From Paraburkholderia sp. PREW-6R (lineage in GTDB: Bacteria > Pseudomonadota > Gammaproteobacteria > Burkholderiales > Burkholderiaceae), in contig NZ_CP155073.1 of NCBI RefSeq assembly GCF_039621805.1, positions 496,001 through 560,000 on the forward strand: a stretch of DNA of 64,000 bases, read 5' to 3'. Position numbers and translations under genes: made by a program. The notes beneath the pieces are model-generated. The model worked only from the letters and a program-made list of their open reading frames with translations, was not told the DNA's origin and made no database searches. This document shows, one piece after another, positions 1 through 10,374 of the stretch (positions are counted from its first letter, which is position 1; every line of letters begins with the position of its first letter).

Positions 1-1402
1 AATACGCGATCATGAAGACGGCAATGGCCGCGAAGCCCCACACGACCGAATGGAAGCCCTTCCTGATGTTGTCCGCGCCGAGGCTCGGGCCGATCGTGCG
101 TTCTTCGATGATGTCCATCGGCGCGGCAAGCGAACCGGCGCGCAACAGCAGTGCGAGGTCGGCGGCGCCTTGCGGCGTGGCCTGGCCGGTGATCTGGAAG
201 CGGTCGCCCAGTTCCGATTGAATCGTGGCCACCGTCAGCACTTCGCCTTTGCCCTTTTCGAACAGCACCATGGCCATCGGCTTGCCGATGTTGTCGCGCG
301 ATACGCTGCGCACTGCACGCCCGCCCGCCGAATCCAGACGGATGTTGACGGAAGGACGCTGATGCTCGTCGAAGCCCGCCGACGCGTCGATGATCCGGTC
401 GCCCGTGAAGATGATCTGCTTGCGCAGCAGCACCGGCGTCTGGTTGCCCTGCGTGAACAGTTCGTCGCCCGGCGGCACCGGGTCGGACGGATTCGGGTGC
501 GTATTGACCGGGTCGGCGAGGCGCGCTTCGAGCGTTGCCGTGCGACCGATGATGTCTTTCGCCTTCGCCGTGTCCTGCACGCCCGGCAGCTCGACCACGA
601 TCCGGTCGGAGCCTTGCTGCTGGATCACCGGCTCGGCCACGCCGAGTTCGTTCACGCGGTTATGCAGCGTCGTGATGTTCTGTTTCAGCGCTGCGTCCTG
701 AACCGACTTCTGCACCGCGGGCGTAAATGTGCCGACCAGTTGCACGCCGCCGTCCGGCGACGCCTGCGTGGCCCACTGCAGTTCGCCGATGCCGCGGCTC
801 AGCTGCTTCGACGCCGCGTCCGCCGTCGCCTGGTCGGCGAAATTGATCACCACCGTCTGGTTGACGCGGTTCACGCCGCCGTCGCGAATATTGTTGTCAC
901 GCAGCAGCGTGCGCGCGTCCGACGCGTCGGAGTCGAGCTTCTTGTTCAGTGCGCCGGCCATGTCGACCTGCAGCAGGAAGTGCACACCACCGCGCAGATC
1001 CAGACCAAGGTACATGGGCAGTGCGTGCAGCGCGGTCAGCCAGTGCGGCGACGCGCTTTGCAGATTCAGCGCCACCACGTATTGCGGGTCGTTCGGGTCG
1101 CTGTTGAGCGACTTCTGCAGCAGATCCTTCACGCGCAACTGCGTGTCGGTGTCCAGCAGACGCACGCGGATATTCGCGTTGGTCGCCGAGTTGTCGAACG
1201 TGACGTCTTCGGGCTTGATCTGATTGGAAGCGAGCGCTGCTTCGACTGCCGACAGCGTGGTCGAGTCGAGCTTGACCGTTGCCTTGCCGCTCGACACCTG
1301 CACCGCCGGCGCTTCGCCGAACAGGTTGGGCAGCGTGTACACGAGGCCGATGACCAGAGCCACCAGCATCACGGCGTATTTCCAGAGGGGGTAACGATTC
1401 AT
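1..1402 (-). CDS. secD: Protein translocase subunit SecD (3' end cut by window edge)
   Basis: SecD is the inner-membrane partner of SecF that uses the proton gradient to help the SecYEG translocon late in protein export. The 467 codons present begin MNRYPLWKYAVM and have an N-terminal membrane segment at about residues 7-27. The family signature DLRGG lies at 135-139. A long periplasmic domain follows, and the start of the C-terminal membrane region (EERTIGPSLGADNIRKG) comes just before the edge. It is the last visible gene of a queA-tgt-yajC-secD run on the minus strand, the usual order in this group; secF is expected beyond position 1. The start at 1402 is the ATG before the first membrane helix. 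An antisense ORF at 50-1480 is a shadow. Confidence 0.97.
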   Translation of the reverse strand, partial: MNRYPLWKYAVMLVALVIGLVYTLPNLFGEAPAVQVSSGKATVKLDSTTLSAVEAALASNQIKPEDVTFDNSATNANIRVRLLDTDTQLRVKDLLQKSLNSDPNDPQYVVALNLQSASPHWLTALHALPMYLGLDLRGGVHFLLQVDMAGALNKKLDSDASDARTLLRDNNIRDGGVNRVNQTVVINFADQATADAASKQLSRGIGELQWATQASPDGGVQLVGTFTPAVQKSVQDAALKQNITTLHNRVNELGVAEPVIQQQGSDRIVVELPGVQDTAKAKDIIGRTATLEARLADPVNTHPNPSDPVPPGDELFTQGNQTPVLLRKQIIFTGDRIIDASAGFDEHQRPSVNIRLDSAGGRAVRSVSRDNIGKPMAMVLFEKGKGEVLTVATIQSELGDRFQITGQATPQGAADLALLLRAGSLAAPMDIIEERTIGPSLGADNIRKGFHSVVWGFAAIAVFMIAY

Positions 1403-1520
1403 GAGTGGTCCAACGGGAAGGTTGGCTTGGAAGCGATGCATCCGGCGATCAGCGCGGGCGGTTCACGGTGTGCTGCGTGAACTGCGGAGCGAGGCCGCGC
1501 CGGATGCGAGAAAGCCGGCC

Positions 1521-1850
1521 TTAAAGCGACTTGATCGTGCCCTTCGGGAGAATCGTCGTGATCGACGCTTTCTGCACGGTGATCTCCGTGCCTTCCGAGA
1601 TTTCGACGCCAACGTAAGCTTCGCCCACCCGGGTGACCTTGCCGACGATGCCACCGTTCGTCACCACTTCGTCGCCCTTGGCCATGGCCGAGAGCATGTT
1701 GCGGTGTTCCTTCTGGCGCTTCATCTGCGGGCGAATCATGATGAAGTACAGCACGCCGAACATCAGAATCAGCGGCAGGAAGCTCATCAGATTCGATTCG
1801 ATGCCACCTGCTGCAGTGCCTTGGGCGAAGGCATTGGAAATGAACGACAC
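1521..1850 (-). CDS. yajC: Sec translocase accessory protein YajC
   Basis: This small single-pass inner-membrane protein associates with SecDF. It is 109 residues long, the usual size. One hydrophobic segment (about residues 21-40, with the motif LYFIMIRPQMKRQKEH at its end) is followed by the conserved soluble part (GDEVVTNGGIVGKV). The start codon is GTG at 1850, preceded by GGAGAG about seven bases upstream. It lies 118 bp before secD and 197 bp after tgt on the same strand, so co-transcription with tgt and secD is likely. Confidence 0.96.
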   Translation of the reverse strand: MSFISNAFAQGTAAGGIESNLMSFLPLILMFGVLYFIMIRPQMKRQKEHRNMLSAMAKGDEVVTNGGIVGKVTRVGEAYVGVEISEGTEITVQKASITTILPKGTIKSL

Positions 1851-1997
1851 GTTGGTCTCTCCGTTATATCAAAACGATCAAAAAAATCAGCCGATTATTC
1901 TACCACCGGCCCGACATGCGTCGGCGCGGCAAATCGGCTTTGCGATCAACCGTTTAAAGCCCGTTTTGCCGGCGACGAAAGATGATTGTAAGGTTTT

Positions 1998-2045
1998 CGC
2001 CGTGAGGCCGATGAAACCGTCGGATATCTGATCGGCCTCGCGGCG
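1998..2045 (-). repeat. Long imperfect inverted repeat just after tgt
   Basis: Positions 1998-2012 and 2031-2045 form a 15-bp stem with one G-U type mismatch and an 18-base loop, starting 3 bases after the tgt stop codon. No T-run follows on the minus strand, so it is not a standard intrinsic terminator. It could protect the 3' end of the tgt message or mark an RNA processing site between tgt and yajC. Confidence 0.6.
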
Positions 2046-2047
2046 TG

Positions 2048-3346
<1,299 letters not shown>

Positions 3347-3354
3347 TCAGCGGA

Positions 3355-4404
3355 TCAGCTGTCGCGCCGCGTCAGCAGCATGGCGTCGCCGTAGCTGAAA
3401 AAGCGGTAGCGCTCGTTGATCGCATGCCGGTAAGCCTCGCGGATCGCGTCCACGCCAGCGAACGCCGACACCAGCATCAGCAAGGTTGATTTCGGTAAAT
3501 GGAAGTTTGTCACGAGCCGGTCGACCACCCGAAAACGGTAGCCTGGCGTGATGAAAATATCCGTTTCCGTGCTGGCGGCACCGAGCGGACGACCTTCCGC
3601 TTCGGCGTCACGCGCGGCGGCTTCGAGCGCGCGCATCGAGGTCGTGCCGACCGCGATCACGCGGTTGCCCCGCGCGCGCGTGGCCGCGATCTTGTCGGCG
3701 AGCGACTGCGGCAGGTGATACCACTCGCTGTGCATCTTGTGTTCGGCAATATTCTCGACCCGAACGGGCTGGAACGTGCCTGCGCCGACATGCAGCGTCA
3801 GCGTCGCACGCTGCACGCCTTTGGCGTCCAGACGCGCGAGCAGCGCGTCGTCGAAATGCAGACCGGCGGTGGGTGCGGCAACCGCGCCCGGATGTTGCGC
3901 AAACACGGTCTGGTAGCGGGTTTCGTCGGTCGCGTCGGGATCGTGTTCGATGTACGGCGGCAGCGGCAGACGGCCGAACTGCTCGATCAACGTCAGGCAG
4001 TCGTCCGGAAAATGCAGCGTGTAAAACGGTTCGACGCGCTCGCCCACCGTGACGTCGAACGCGTCGGCAAGACGCAAGGTGGTGCCCGGCTGCGGACTCT
4101 TGCTTGCGCGAATCTGCGCGAGCGCCGTGCGTTCGCCGGTCAGACGCTCCACCAGCACTTCGACTTTGCCGCCACTGGCCTTCTGGCCGAGGAAGCGCGC
4201 TTTCAGGACTTTGGTATCGTTAAAGACGAGCAGATCGCCCGCGGCGACGCAGTCCGGTAGCTCGGCGAAGCGTCGGTCGGTAAGACGCGCCGGGCTCACT
4301 GCGTTGTCCACCTCGAGCAGACGGCTGGCGCTGCGCTCCGGCAGCGCGACTTGCGCGATCAGCTCGGGTGGCAGATCGAAATCGAAATCGGAAAGCGTAA
4401 ACAT
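3355..4404 (-). CDS. queA: S-adenosylmethionine:tRNA ribosyltransferase-isomerase QueA
   Basis: QueA transfers the ribosyl part of S-adenosylmethionine to preQ1 in tRNA, giving epoxyqueuosine. The 349-residue protein starts at [18 protein letters not shown], the conserved N-terminus of the family, and contains GLHFDDALL and the C-terminal [16 protein letters not shown]. The start at 4404 is chosen because the sequence before it is not conserved and lies in the gap facing recG. It heads the queA-tgt-yajC-secD run and is divergent from recG. Confidence 0.98.
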   Translation of the reverse strand: MFTLSDFDFDLPPELIAQVALPERSASRLLEVDNAVSPARLTDRRFAELPDCVAAGDLLVFNDTKVLKARFLGQKASGGKVEVLVERLTGERTALAQIRASKSPQPGTTLRLADAFDVTVGERVEPFYTLHFPDDCLTLIEQFGRLPLPPYIEHDPDATDETRYQTVFAQHPGAVAAPTAGLHFDDALLARLDAKGVQRATLTLHVGAGTFQPVRVENIAEHKMHSEWYHLPQSLADKIAATRARGNRVIAVGTTSMRALEAAARDAEAEGRPLGAASTETDIFITPGYRFRVVDRLVTNFHLPKSTLLMLVSAFAGVDAIREAYRHAINERYRFFSYGDAMLLTRRDS

Positions 4405-4553
4405 GGGGACGACTGGAAGCGGATTGGATACTGATTTGAGCCGAAGCCTGAGCCGGGCAGCTATGATTGCGGGACGCCGAAGCGCCCCGCGAGCCCGCGC
4501 GCTGATAGGCGGCGACACCCTTGACAGCCGATATTGTACTTGCGAAGCAACTC

Positions 4554-6986
4554 ATGCCTTTGTCCGACCGCCGATTGCCCCCCGATGCCGATGAAGTGAG
4601 CGCCGAGCAGAAGCGCCGCCTCTCGCGAGCTACGGCAGCGGACGCGGGCACGAGCGGTGTACCCGCGCCGCCTCGGCGGCCGCTGGACTCGCAGGCTGCG
4701 TCGAACCCGCGTGAAGACGTGCTTGCTGTATCGGGCGTCATCGAGACCGCGCCGCTCGCGGGCGCATCCGCCACGCAGGCCTCACCTGCAACGAGCGGCG
4801 CGGCGGCCAAAGCGTCCGCGCAAGGAGGGACGACGGGCGATGCGACAGGTGGTGCGAAAGGCGGGACGAGAGCCTCGAAGAAGTCGGCCGAAAAAACCGC
4901 TGCCAAGCCCGCGGCAAAGTCGGCCGAAAAAACCGCGGACAAGCTTGCAAGGCTCGGCCTTAAACGCGATATCGATCTGGTCTTGCACCTGCCCATGCGC
5001 TACGAGGACGAAACCTCGCTGACGCCGCTCGGGCATCTGTTGCCAGGCGGCGTTGCGCAGACGGAAGGCGTGGTGTTCGACAACGAGATCGCTTACCGGC
5101 CGCGCCGGCAGTTGCTGGTGCGGCTGCGCGACGATGCCGGCGACGAACTGGTGCTGCGCTTTCTCAATTTCTACGGTTCGCAGGTCAAGCAGATGGCGAT
5201 CGGCGCGCGGCTGCGCGTGCGTGGCGAAGTGCGTGGTGGCTTCTTCGGCATGGAGATGGTGCATCCGGCTGTGCGCGTCGTCGACGAGGACACGCCGCTG
5301 CCGCAGGCGCTCACGCCGGTCTATCCGAGCACGGCCGGTGTCACGCAGGCATATCTGCGCAAGTCGATCGATAACGCGTTGTCGCGCACGTCGTTGCCGG
5401 AGTTGCTGCCTGAACAGGTCGCGCGTACGTATCTGCAGCCGCTCGGTGTGCCTGCGCTGATGGAAGCGGTGCGCACGCTGCATCACCCCGGCGCGCAGTC
5501 CGACGAAACTGCGTTGATCGACGGCACGCATCCGGCGTGGGTGCGCATCAAATTCGAGGAACTGCTGGCGCAGCAGATGTCGCTCAAGCGCGCGCACGAG
5601 GAGCGCCGCACGCGCGCCGCGCCGGCCATGCCGCGCCGAAGGCTGGGTGACGAAAGCGCGCTGGTCGCGCGTCTTCTGAAAGCGCTGCCGTTTTCGCTGA
5701 CGGCGGCGCAGGAGCGCGTAGGCGGCGAGATTGCGCTCGATCTCACACAGCCGCATCCGATGCAGCGTCTGTTGCAGGGCGACGTGGGCAGCGGCAAGAC
5801 GATCGTGGCCGCACTGGCCGCGGCGCAGGCGATCGACGCCGGTTATCAGGCCGCGCTCATGGCGCCGACCGAGATTCTCGCGGAGCAGCATGCGCGCAAG
5901 CTGCGCGGCTGGCTGGAGCCGCTCGGGGTCAGCGTCGCGTGGCTCGCCGGCAGTCTGAAGGCCAAAGAAAAGCGCGCCGCGCTCGAAGCCGCTGCGCTCG
6001 GCACGGCGCAGCTCGTGATCGGCACGCACGCGATCATCCAGGACGCGGTCGAGTTCGCGCGGCTCGGGCTCGTGATCGTCGACGAGCAGCATCGCTTTGG
6101 CGTGGCGCAGCGGCTCGCGCTGCGCGCGAAGGCGCAGAACGCCGCGGACGGCGCACGCGATTTTCAGCCTCATCAGTTGATGATGTCCGCGACGCCGATT
6201 CCGCGCACGCTCGCCATGACGTATTACGCGGATCTCGACGTGTCGACGATCGACGAATTGCCGCCCGGCCGCACGCCGATCCTGACCAAGCTCGTGTCCG
6301 ACGCCCGTCGTGACGAAGTGATCGGCCGCGTGCGCGAGGCCGCGTTGACCGGGCGTCAGGTGTACTGGGTGTGTCCGCTGATCGAAGAAAGCGAGACCCT
6401 GCAGCTGCAGACCGCGGTCGAGACTTACGAGACGCTGGTGGCGGCGTTGCCGGAGTTGAACGTCGGCCTCGTGCACGGACGTCTCGCGCCGGCCGACAAG
6501 GCCGCGGTGATGGACGCGTTCACACGCAACGAAGTGCAGTTGCTCGTCGCGACGACGGTGATCGAAGTGGGCGTGGATGTGCCGAATGCGTCGCTGATGG
6601 TGATCGAGCACGCCGAGCGGTTCGGGCTTGCGCAATTGCACCAGTTACGCGGACGGGTAGGGCGCGGCAGCGCGGCATCGGTGTGCGTGCTGCTGTACAC
6701 CGGGCCGTTGTCGATGACGGCGCGAGCGCGCTTGCAGACGATGCGCGAGACGACCGACGGGTTCGAGATCGCCCGGCGAGACCTGGAAATTCGTGGCCCC
6801 GGGGAGTTTCTCGGGGCCCGGCAGTCGGGCGCGGCGATGTTGAGATTTGCCGATCTCGAAAATGATCAGTGGCTCATCGAGCCCGCGCGGGAGGCGGCAG
6901 CGGTGCTGCTCGACAAGTACCCCGAGGTGGTGGGTCAACATCTGGCGCGGTGGCTCGGAGCGCGGGAGCAGTATCTGAAGGCATGA
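4554..6986 (+). CDS. recG: ATP-dependent DNA helicase RecG with extended N-terminus
   Basis: RecG is a superfamily 2 helicase that remodels stalled replication forks and branched DNA. The ATG at 4554 gives 810 residues against about 690 in E. coli. The first ~125 residues are a low-complexity Ala/Lys/Thr/Gly-rich stretch with no counterpart in most RecG proteins. The conserved part starts near KLARLGL and LVLHLPMRYEDET (wedge domain). Walker A GDVGSGKT is at 409-416 and the Walker B box DEQH at 510-513. The helicase C-terminal motifs (ATTVIEVGVDVPNA, LHQLRGRVGRG) and the tail RGPGEFLGARQSG are intact. A TTG at 4521 would add 11 residues; neither start has a clear ribosome-binding site. Confidence 0.96.
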   Translation: MPLSDRRLPPDADEVSAEQKRRLSRATAADAGTSGVPAPPRRPLDSQAASNPREDVLAVSGVIETAPLAGASATQASPATSGAAAKASAQGGTTGDATGGAKGGTRASKKSAEKTAAKPAAKSAEKTADKLARLGLKRDIDLVLHLPMRYEDETSLTPLGHLLPGGVAQTEGVVFDNEIAYRPRRQLLVRLRDDAGDELVLRFLNFYGSQVKQMAIGARLRVRGEVRGGFFGMEMVHPAVRVVDEDTPLPQALTPVYPSTAGVTQAYLRKSIDNALSRTSLPELLPEQVARTYLQPLGVPALMEAVRTLHHPGAQSDETALIDGTHPAWVRIKFEELLAQQMSLKRAHEERRTRAAPAMPRRRLGDESALVARLLKALPFSLTAAQERVGGEIALDLTQPHPMQRLLQGDVGSGKTIVAALAAAQAIDAGYQAALMAPTEILAEQHARKLRGWLEPLGVSVAWLAGSLKAKEKRAALEAAALGTAQLVIGTHAIIQDAVEFARLGLVIVDEQHRFGVAQRLALRAKAQNAADGARDFQPHQLMMSATPIPRTLAMTYYADLDVSTIDELPPGRTPILTKLVSDARRDEVIGRVREAALTGRQVYWVCPLIEESETLQLQTAVETYETLVAALPELNVGLVHGRLAPADKAAVMDAFTRNEVQLLVATTVIEVGVDVPNASLMVIEHAERFGLAQLHQLRGRVGRGSAASVCVLLYTGPLSMTARARLQTMRETTDGFEIARRDLEIRGPGEFLGARQSGAAMLRFADLENDQWLIEPAREAAAVLLDKYPEVVGQHLARWLGAREQYLKA
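4881..4936 (+). repeat. 20-bp direct repeat inside the recG N-terminal extension
   Basis: The same 20 bases occur at 4881-4900 and 4917-4936, in frame and 36 bp apart, and encode the repeated peptide K-S-A-E-K-T. This suggests the low-complexity extension grew by slippage or small duplications. Confidence 0.75.
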
Positions 6987-7022
6987 GGCTGGGCCAGGTG
7001 CGTTTTAGAGCCTGCCGCCGGG

Positions 7023-7061
7023 TTGGCGAACCGACCCTATAGGTGTATAACTAGAACCTAT
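7023..7061 (+). promoter_or_regulatory. oxyR promoter with overlapping LysR-type operator
   Basis: TTGGCG (7023-7028) and TATAAC (7046-7051) are 17 bp apart and resemble sigma-70 boxes. ATAGGT (7039-7044) and ACCTAT (7056-7061) form a perfect 6-bp inverted repeat with an 11-bp spacer. This is the T-N11-A layout of LysR-family sites, with the ATAG/CTAT half-sites known for OxyR. The palindrome covers the -10 box, which fits negative autoregulation of oxyR. The promoter match is by eye. Confidence 0.55.
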
Positions 7062-7089
7062 CAAACTCACGTGCCTGATTGGTCCCCTA

Positions 7090-8049
7090 ATGACGCTCAC
7101 CGAATTGAAATACATCGTTGCGGTTGCCCGCGAGCGGCACTTCGGCCGTGCTGCCGAAGCCTGTTTCGTAAGTCAGCCAACCCTCTCGGTAGCCATCAAA
7201 AAGCTGGAAGACGAACTGAACGTTCAGATCTTCGAACGCGGCACCAGCGAAGTCAGCGTCACTCCCATCGGTGAACAGATCGTTACGCAAGCGCAGCGCG
7301 TGCTGGAGCAGACGCTCGCCATCAAGGAAATCGCCAAGCAGGGCAAAGACCCGCTGGTTGGACCGCTGCGTCTCGGCGTCATCTACACGATCGGGCCGTA
7401 TCTTTTGCCCACGCTCGTCAAACAGATGATCCGGCGTGTCCCGCAAATGCCGCTCATGCTGCAGGAAAATTACACGCTCAAGCTCATCGAACTACTCAAA
7501 CAGGGCGAAATCGATGTCGCGATCATGGCGCTGCCATTCCCTGAAACGGGTCTGATGTTGCGCCCCATGTACGACGAGCCGTTCGTCGTCGCGCTGCCGT
7601 CCGGCCACGCATGGGAAAACCGTCAGAAAATCGGCGCCGACGACCTGAAGCAGGAAACCATGCTGCTGCTCGGCAGCGGCCATTGCTTCCGCGATCACGT
7701 ACTGGGCGTGTGTCCCGAGTTGATGCGCTTTTCGCAGAATGCGGACGGCATCCAGAAGACTTTCGAAGGGTCGTCGCTCGAGACGATCCGGCATATGGTC
7801 GCGAGCGGCGTCGGCATTACGGTGCTGCCGCGTATGTCGGTGCACGAGGTCAAGCCGCACGCAGCCGGCATCGATGCGGGCCTGCTCAGCTATGTTCCGT
7901 TCGAGGAACCCGTGCCCGATCGCCGCGTCGTGCTCGCCTGGCGCAAGAGTTTCACGCGGATGCCCGCTATCGACGCCATCTGCGACGCCATCAGCGCCTG
8001 CGAGTTGCCTGGCGTGAAGAAGCTGGACCTGCCCGCCGCAGTCAACTGA
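7090..8049 (+). CDS. oxyR: Hydrogen peroxide-sensing LysR-family regulator OxyR
   Basis: The 319-residue protein has an N-terminal winged helix-turn-helix (HFGRAAEACFVSQPTLSVAIKKLE, about residues 17-40) and a LysR effector domain. The redox cysteines are C199 and C208 (GSGHC...GVC), the same numbers as the peroxide-sensing pair of E. coli OxyR; T100 and the FRDHV segment also fit. Catalase and dps, classic OxyR targets, lie directly downstream on the same strand. The ATG at 7090 matches the family N-terminus MTLTELKYIVAVA but lacks a visible Shine-Dalgarno sequence. Confidence 0.97.
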   Translation: MTLTELKYIVAVARERHFGRAAEACFVSQPTLSVAIKKLEDELNVQIFERGTSEVSVTPIGEQIVTQAQRVLEQTLAIKEIAKQGKDPLVGPLRLGVIYTIGPYLLPTLVKQMIRRVPQMPLMLQENYTLKLIELLKQGEIDVAIMALPFPETGLMLRPMYDEPFVVALPSGHAWENRQKIGADDLKQETMLLLGSGHCFRDHVLGVCPELMRFSQNADGIQKTFEGSSLETIRHMVASGVGITVLPRMSVHEVKPHAAGIDAGLLSYVPFEEPVPDRRVVLAWRKSFTRMPAIDAICDAISACELPGVKKLDLPAAVN

Positions 8050-8208
8050 GAGCCGGTTCCCAACCTGGCGGCGCATTTGTCATGCGCTGCCTTGCCAATC
8101 CACGTTTTTTAGCGAGCCGCGGCGGCGCGGCAACTGCATCGCGCTCGACCCCGCTAATCGTTTCACGGCCAGGCCAGTCCGGCATGGGGTCCGCGCCCAC
8201 CCTATCGA

Positions 8209-8270
8209 ATAGATAAAATTAATCAAAAACAAAAACTCGATAGCATTGGTATAGTTTTCTTCAGGGATCG
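8209..8270 (+). promoter_or_regulatory. AT-rich region with ATAG half-sites and a -10 box before the catalase block
   Basis: This is the only AT-rich stretch in the gap between oxyR and the catalase. It carries several ATAG tetramers, two of them 11 bp apart (ATAG-N7-ATAG), and a TATAGT box, with no good -35 box. The 11-bp period matches OxyR contacts and a weak -35 is common at OxyR-activated promoters. The full four-part OxyR motif is not present, so this is inference. Confidence 0.35.
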
Positions 8271-8297
8271 CCCGATCCATCAGAACTGGAGGAAATC

Positions 8298-8444
8298 ATG
8301 TCCCGCTCGACCTCGCCACGAATTGAGCCCCGCGCTGTTCAATCGAAAGGCGTCCCGGCGACGACTGGAAGGTTCAGCGCGTCGATGCTGAGCCTGCGTA
8401 GCGTCGCGCTTTCCTTGCTGGTCGATCGGGCACTGTCCGCCTAA
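8298..8444 (+). CDS. Small ORF of 48 residues ahead of the catalase gene
   Basis: An ATG at 8298 follows a strong ribosome-binding site (GGAGGAAATC) and opens a 48-codon frame ending in TAA. The peptide begins MSRSTSPRIEPRAV, is basic, and ends in a more hydrophobic part (SVALSLLVDRALSA). It sits 84 bp before the catalase start, on the likely catalase transcript. I do not recognise a family. It may be a real small protein, a translated leader affecting catalase expression, or chance; the ribosome-binding site is the main argument for translation. Confidence 0.4.
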   Translation: MSRSTSPRIEPRAVQSKGVPATTGRFSASMLSLRSVALSLLVDRALSA

Positions 8445-8528
8445 GCCTGTGTGAGGCGTGCCGCCGCACGCATGCAGGTCCGCGCACCTCCCAACCCATT
8501 TCAATAAAAGCCATCCAGGAGTTCCGCC

Positions 8529-9983
8529 ATGTCCGAACAGAAGCTCACCAACGCCGCTGGCGCGCCCGTCGCCGACAACCAGAATTCGCTGATCGCCGGC
8601 GTACGCGGGCCGGTCGTCCTGCAGGACGTGTGGCTGCTCGAAAAGCTGGCTCACTTCGACCGCGAAGTGATTCCCGAGCGCCGGGTACACGCCAAGGGCT
8701 CGGGCGCGTTCGGCACGTTGACGGTCACGCACGACATCTCGCGCTACACGAAGGCGAAAGTGTTCGCCGAAGTCGGCAAGCAAACGCCGCTTTTCATGCG
8801 CTTTTCGACGGTAGCGGGTGAACGCGGCGCGGCCGACGCCGAGCGCGACGTGCGCGGCTTCTCGATCAAGTTCTACACGGAAGAGGGCAACTGGGACGTG
8901 GTGGGCAACAACACGCCGGTGTTCTTCATCCGCGATCCGCTGAAGTTTCCGGATTTTATTCACACGCAAAAGCGCGATCCGTACACCAACATGCGCAGCA
9001 ACGTGGCCGCGTGGGATTTCTGGTCGCGCCATCCGGAGTCACTGCATCAGGTCACGATCCTCATGAGCGACCGTGGCATTCCGAAAAATTATCGGCAGAT
9101 GCACGGCTTCGGCTCGCACACGTACTCGTTCATCAACGCGAAAAACGAGCGCTTCTGGGTGAAATTCCACTTCAAATCGATGCAAGGGATTGAAAATTTC
9201 ACTGACTCAGAAGCGGCGCAGGTCGTCGCGCAAGACCGCGAAAGCGCGCAACGCGATCTGATTCGCAGTATTGAAACGGGACAGTTCCCGAAATGGCGCT
9301 TCGCGATTCAGGTGATGCCGGAAGCGGACGCCGCCACCTATCGCTTCAATCCGTTCGACATCACGAAGGTCTGGTCGCAAAAGGATTACCCGCTGATCGA
9401 CGTCGGCACGCTGGAGTTGAACCGCAACGCGCAGAACTATTTCGCTGAAGTGGAGCAGGCGGCGTTCACGCCGGCCAATGTGGTGCCAGGCATCGGCTTC
9501 TCGCCGGACCGCCTGTTGCAGGGGCGTCTGTTCTCCTATGGCGACACGCAGCGTTATCGCCTCGGGATCAATCACCATCAGATTCCGGTGAATGCGTCGC
9601 GTGTGCCGAACCCGCATTCATTCCATCGCGACGGCGCAATGCGCACGGACGGCAACCTGGGCAGCACGGTGAATTACGAGCCGAACCGCTTCGGCGAGTT
9701 CACGCAGGACGAGAACGCGGCCGAGCCGCCGCTCGCCGCCGGGACGGTGGATCGCTACGATCATCGCGATGATGACGACTATTACACGCAGGCAGGTATG
9801 TTGTTTGCGCCCTTCGATGCGGCGCAGCGTAAACGTCTGTTCGGCAACATCGCTCGCCACATCAGCGGTGTGCCGCACGAGATCGTCGCGCGTCAGATCG
9901 AGCATTTCCGGCGCGCCGACCCGGCCTACGCAGAAGGCGTGATCGCCGCGCTGGCCGATCTCGCGGAAGTCAGCAGGAAGTAA
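8529..9983 (+). CDS. katA: Monofunctional haem catalase (small-subunit KatA type)
   Basis: The enzyme converts hydrogen peroxide to water and oxygen. It has 484 residues, the size of clade-3 catalases, and CAGGAG precedes the ATG. The active-site residues are the distal H54 ([12 protein letters not shown]), N127 ([13 protein letters not shown]) and the proximal haem-ligand Y337 ([14 protein letters not shown]). No signal peptide is seen, so it is likely cytoplasmic. Its position after oxyR and before dps points to peroxide induction. The gene symbol for this clade varies between katA and katB in relatives. Confidence 0.95.
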   Translation: MSEQKLTNAAGAPVADNQNSLIAGVRGPVVLQDVWLLEKLAHFDREVIPERRVHAKGSGAFGTLTVTHDISRYTKAKVFAEVGKQTPLFMRFSTVAGERGAADAERDVRGFSIKFYTEEGNWDVVGNNTPVFFIRDPLKFPDFIHTQKRDPYTNMRSNVAAWDFWSRHPESLHQVTILMSDRGIPKNYRQMHGFGSHTYSFINAKNERFWVKFHFKSMQGIENFTDSEAAQVVAQDRESAQRDLIRSIETGQFPKWRFAIQVMPEADAATYRFNPFDITKVWSQKDYPLIDVGTLELNRNAQNYFAEVEQAAFTPANVVPGIGFSPDRLLQGRLFSYGDTQRYRLGINHHQIPVNASRVPNPHSFHRDGAMRTDGNLGSTVNYEPNRFGEFTQDENAAEPPLAAGTVDRYDHRDDDDYYTQAGMLFAPFDAAQRKRLFGNIARHISGVPHEIVARQIEHFRRADPAYAEGVIAALADLAEVSRK

Positions 9984-10048
9984 GTCATGCAGCAGGCGGC
10001 GCGCATCGGCGCGTCGCGGGTAACGATACGAATCGAGGAAGCACGATC

Positions 10049-10210
10049 ATGATCCAGACGATGATGGCCGTCATTGGCAATGCATCCACCGCCCACCACG
10101 CGCACCGCCAGCAGGCGCTGATGCTGCGCAGGGTCGTCGGATTTGCGATCGTCACGAGCGGGCTCGCGGTGATCGCCACGCAGGCGCTGCAACACGCGCT
10201 GGGCGGCTGA
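10049..10210 (+). CDS. Small ORF of 53 residues with one membrane segment
   Basis: The ATG at 10049 follows GAGGAAG at a workable distance and opens a 53-codon frame ending in TGA. The peptide has a His-rich middle (TAHHAHRQQ) and then a hydrophobic stretch VVGFAIVTSGLAVIATQAL that could span the membrane. It lies between the catalase (66 bp upstream) and dps on the same strand. I recognise no family. The position suggests expression with the peroxide-defence genes. Confidence 0.45.
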   Translation: MIQTMMAVIGNASTAHHAHRQQALMLRRVVGFAIVTSGLAVIATQALQHALGG

Positions 10211-10374
10211 CGGAGCGCGTGGCCTCAAGCATGGCCATAAGCGCGGCGGGCGTTCGCACGTCACGCGAATGCAGCAGCTTCTAAGCTAAACTGTCGAGCG
10301 TTCGAGGTGCCGGTTTGCCACGCGCAGACCGTCACGTTGCCGACCGGTTCGTATCACTCTTCAAAGGAGTCATC

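Noticed and set aside
50..1480. A 476-residue plus-strand open frame opposite secD
   Set aside because: It is antisense to a clear SecD, is Arg/His/Gln-rich in the way GC-rich shadow frames are, and has no known domain.
4782..6641. A 619-residue minus-strand open frame opposite recG
   Set aside because: Shadow of the recG codon pattern; composition is dominated by R, H, Q and L and there is no ribosome-binding site.
8209..8270. Full four-part OxyR binding motif before the catalase
   Set aside because: Only scattered ATAG tetramers fit; the complete ATAG-N7-CTAT-N7-ATAG-N7-CTAT pattern is not present, so only a weak regulatory call was made.
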